From: Acidobacteriaceae bacterium
Lineage (GTDB): Bacteria; Acidobacteriota; Terriglobia; Terriglobales; Acidobacteriaceae
Reading direction: 5' to 3'
DNA length: 7,178 bases
NCBI GenBank assembly: GCA_003135495.1
Contig: PLBX01000381.1
Location: forward strand, 9,415-16,592
Part shown: positions 5,902-7,178 of the stretch, one piece after another
How the letters are laid out: the number at the start of each line of letters is the position of its first letter
Position numbering within the stretch: the first letter of the stretch is position 1
The notes under the pieces: generated by a model
Databases searched by the model: none
What the model was told of the DNA's origin: nothing
The model's input: the letters and a program-made list of their open reading frames with translations, nothing else
Made by a program: the position numbers and the translations under genes

Positions 5902-6770
5902 TCGCTCTTATCTTCCTTGCTGGAGTTTTCTTTCACCTTTTCAATCGAAAGCAGTTCGACTTCAAAGATCAGCGTGGCATTGGGGCCGATGTCGCCTCCC
6001 GCTCCCCGCTCTCCATAAGCAAGATTCGCTGGAACGAATAACTGCCACTTTGATCCCACCGGCATGAGTTGCAGGGCTTCCGACCATCCTTTAATAACCT
6101 GCCCAACGCCAAATTTCGCCGGCCCACCGTGCTTCTCGGAGCTATCGAATTCCGTCCCGTTGATGAGGGTTCCACGATAGTTGCTTGATACAGTATCGTT
6201 CGCCGCGGGCTTTGGTCCGGTTCCCTCTTTCAGAACCTTGTATTGCAGGCCACTGGGCAGAGTGACTACTCCTTCTTTAGCTTTATTGGCGGCGAGAAAC
6301 GCATCCCCCTCAGCTTTGTTCGAAGCAGCAGCCTGCTGCATTTGTTCCTGCCGCTTCTTACTGAGATCGGCCTGCATTTCCGTTAATACGGCCTGTGCTT
6401 CCTGCTCGGTCAAACGAGTCTTTGCGCCAGACATCGCGTCCTTGAGTCCTTGCGAGACCAGCGCCGGATCCACTTCCACCGATTGCTTTTTCAAGCTCGG
6501 ACCAACTTTGCTGCCAATGTCCATTCCCAGGGCGTAACTGAATTTTTGGGTTCGCGTCGTCAGCGCTGTGCCGGTCGAGCTTTTCGCCGCCGTGCCTGTT
6601 TTCTTCACCGGAGTTTTCGCTGTTGTCGACGATTTCGGAGTTGTGGCGGCGGGAGCCGCTTGTGTCGATGCCGCGGGCGTATTTGCTGCTGGAGTCTGCT
6701 GGGCGAAGCCATCTCCGGCCAGCATGGTCCCTGCGGCCAATAGTAACGCTGTGATTAGAGATCTTTGCAT
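5889..6770 (-). CDS. Exported FKBP-type peptidyl-prolyl cis-trans isomerase (Mip/FkpA-like), 293 aa
   Basis: The protein catalyses cis-trans isomerisation of X-Pro bonds and probably acts as a folding helper in the periplasm. It starts with a Sec signal peptide (1-24, ending GFAQ; no lipobox cysteine). A low-complexity linker rich in Ala, Thr, Pro and Lys follows (about 25-74). The FKBP_N dimerisation region (about 75-165) includes FSYALGMDIG and a long charged helix. The FKBP_C catalytic domain spans about 168-277. Aligned by eye to human FKBP12, all active-site positions are kept: Y198, F208, D209, F220, V225, I226, W229, Y252 and F269. The tail (278-293) is charged, Lys/Asp/Glu/Ser-rich. 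The ATG is forced by an in-frame TAA immediately upstream (6771-6773). There is no good Shine-Dalgarno close to it. The gene is monocistronic as far as the window shows, convergent with the secreted protein and divergent from the acyl-CoA ligase. Confidence 0.95.
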   Translation of the reverse strand: MQRSLITALLLAAGTMLAGDGFAQQTPAANTPAASTQAAPAATTPKSSTTAKTPVKKTGTAAKSSTGTALTTRTQKFSYALGMDIGSKVGPSLKKQSVEVDPALVSQGLKDAMSGAKTRLTEQEAQAVLTEMQADLSKKRQEQMQQAAASNKAEGDAFLAANKAKEGVVTLPSGLQYKVLKEGTGPKPAANDTVSSNYRGTLINGTEFDSSEKHGGPAKFGVGQVIKGWSEALQLMPVGSKWQLFVPANLAYGERGAGGDIGPNATLIFEVELLSIEKVKENSSKEDKSDDKK

Positions 6771-6834
6771 TTATCTATTGTCACATTGCTCCGCATTCTG
6801 CGCCAGAGCCGAACTCCAATACTGATCAGCTCTC

Positions 6835-6850
6835 TAGCAAGAGTTAGCAA
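6835..6850. repeat. Direct repeat TAGCAA at 10-bp spacing in the FKBP/ligase divergent gap
   Basis: TAGCAA occurs at 6835-6840 and again at 6845-6850, one helical turn apart, and a perfect 8-bp palindrome CTGATCAG lies at 6822-6829. The gap (6771-6936) also holds a CATAAT box on the minus strand (6859-6864) and a TAAAAT box on the plus strand (6897-6902), each without a convincing -35 partner. The placement suits a shared regulatory region; the function is unproven. Confidence 0.2.
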
Positions 6851-6936
6851 AGGTTTGGATTATGTTCTGTTAAACTCGTGCTTTTCTCGGAGTCGCTAAA
6901 ATAAGGGTCGACCGTGGATCGCCCCAGTCAGATTGC

Positions 6937-7178
6937 ATGCTGGATCTTCGTCAATACCAAAGTCTCGGTGCCGCTCTCAAGGATGCGTTGGAGCGCTGGC
7001 CCAACGAAACTTGCCTGATAGAAGCGGATCGCGAGCGCGAAAAATTGCGGCTCACTCATTCCGACTTTAAAGAAATGGCGCGTCCGCTTTGCCGCGCCCT
7101 CGAAGACGCCGCTTTCACGCCCGACGATCGTGCTGCGATCATCATGACCAACCAGTCGAAATGGCTGATCTCGGCCTA
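6937..7178 (+). CDS. AMP-dependent synthetase/acyl-CoA ligase, N-terminal part (runs off right edge)
   Basis: An ATG at 6937 opens a frame that stays open for 80 codons to the window edge. The visible part runs from MLDLRQYQSLGAALKDALERWP through CLIEADRERE, LRLTHSDFKEMARPLCRAL and DDRAAIIMTNQSKWLISA (63-80). This matches the start of the adenylation-enzyme N-domain: the strand-helix pattern of 'LTY-ELxxxxxxLAxxLxxxGxxxGDRVAIxxxNxxxw'. The family activates a carboxylate with ATP to an acyl-AMP and passes it to CoA, in the cytoplasm or at the membrane. The ATP-binding P-loop and substrate pocket lie beyond the edge, so chain-length or substrate class cannot be decided; a long-chain fatty acyl-CoA ligase is my first guess. 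No Shine-Dalgarno sequence is evident close to the ATG, and no better in-frame start is seen upstream. Confidence 0.8.
   Translation, partial: MLDLRQYQSLGAALKDALERWPNETCLIEADREREKLRLTHSDFKEMARPLCRALEDAAFTPDDRAAIIMTNQSKWLISA

Noticed and set aside
6181..6825. Plus-strand frames at 6181-6537, 6450-6743 and 6568-6825, the last two Ala/Val- or Cys/Arg-rich
   Set aside because: They are antisense to the FKBP gene; the odd composition only reflects its Ala/Thr/Pro/Lys linker read in reverse.
1..7178. CRISPR array, insertion sequence, tRNA or phage element
   Set aside because: I found no regularly spaced long repeats, transposase motifs, terminal inverted repeats or cloverleaf sequence on either strand.

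Overview
The window reads as bacterial chromosome from a Gram-negative, most likely an acidobacterium (Acidobacteriota, Terriglobia side). That placement rests on family resemblance: the secreted His/Gly-rich protein at 5250-5783, the style of glycosyltransferase and acyl-CoA ligase, and paired MacB-type permeases are all familiar from soil acidobacteria. It is inference, not a database result. Coding density is high. I see no rRNA, tRNA, CRISPR array, insertion sequence or phage gene.

Layout. Positions 1-2373 hold three leftward genes: the N-terminal 205 codons of a family-4-type glycosyltransferase running off the left edge (1-615), a calcineurin-type metallophosphoesterase (752-1459), and a nucleotidyltransferase-fold protein (1462-2373). 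The last two are separated by 2 bp and must be co-transcribed. The glycosyltransferase has a 136-bp gap and a promoter-like sequence of its own. A divergent intergenic region (2374-2584) carries small dyads and weak promoter-like boxes. Rightward from it come two paralogous ABC-transporter permeases (2585-3832 and 3902-5143), each with one N-terminal membrane segment, a large periplasmic domain and three C-terminal membrane segments, and then a small secreted His/Gly-rich protein (5250-5783). A strong hairpin with T-runs on both sides (5813-5839) ends this block and probably also ends the convergent gene, an exported FKBP-type prolyl isomerase (5889-6770, leftward). A 166-bp divergent gap separates that from the first 80 codons of an AMP-binding acyl-CoA ligase running off the right edge (from 6937).

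How they fit together. The permease pair, the secreted protein and the exported FKBP are all envelope or periplasmic functions, but only the permeases (and possibly the secreted gene) could share a transcript. The permease pair has no ATPase gene beside it in this window, so its motor subunit must be encoded elsewhere. The nucleotidyltransferase-phosphoesterase pair is the most suggestive unexplained unit: an enzyme fold that adds nucleotides next to one that hydrolyses phosphoesters. Apart from that pair, the window looks like ordinary chromosomal housekeeping and envelope genes.
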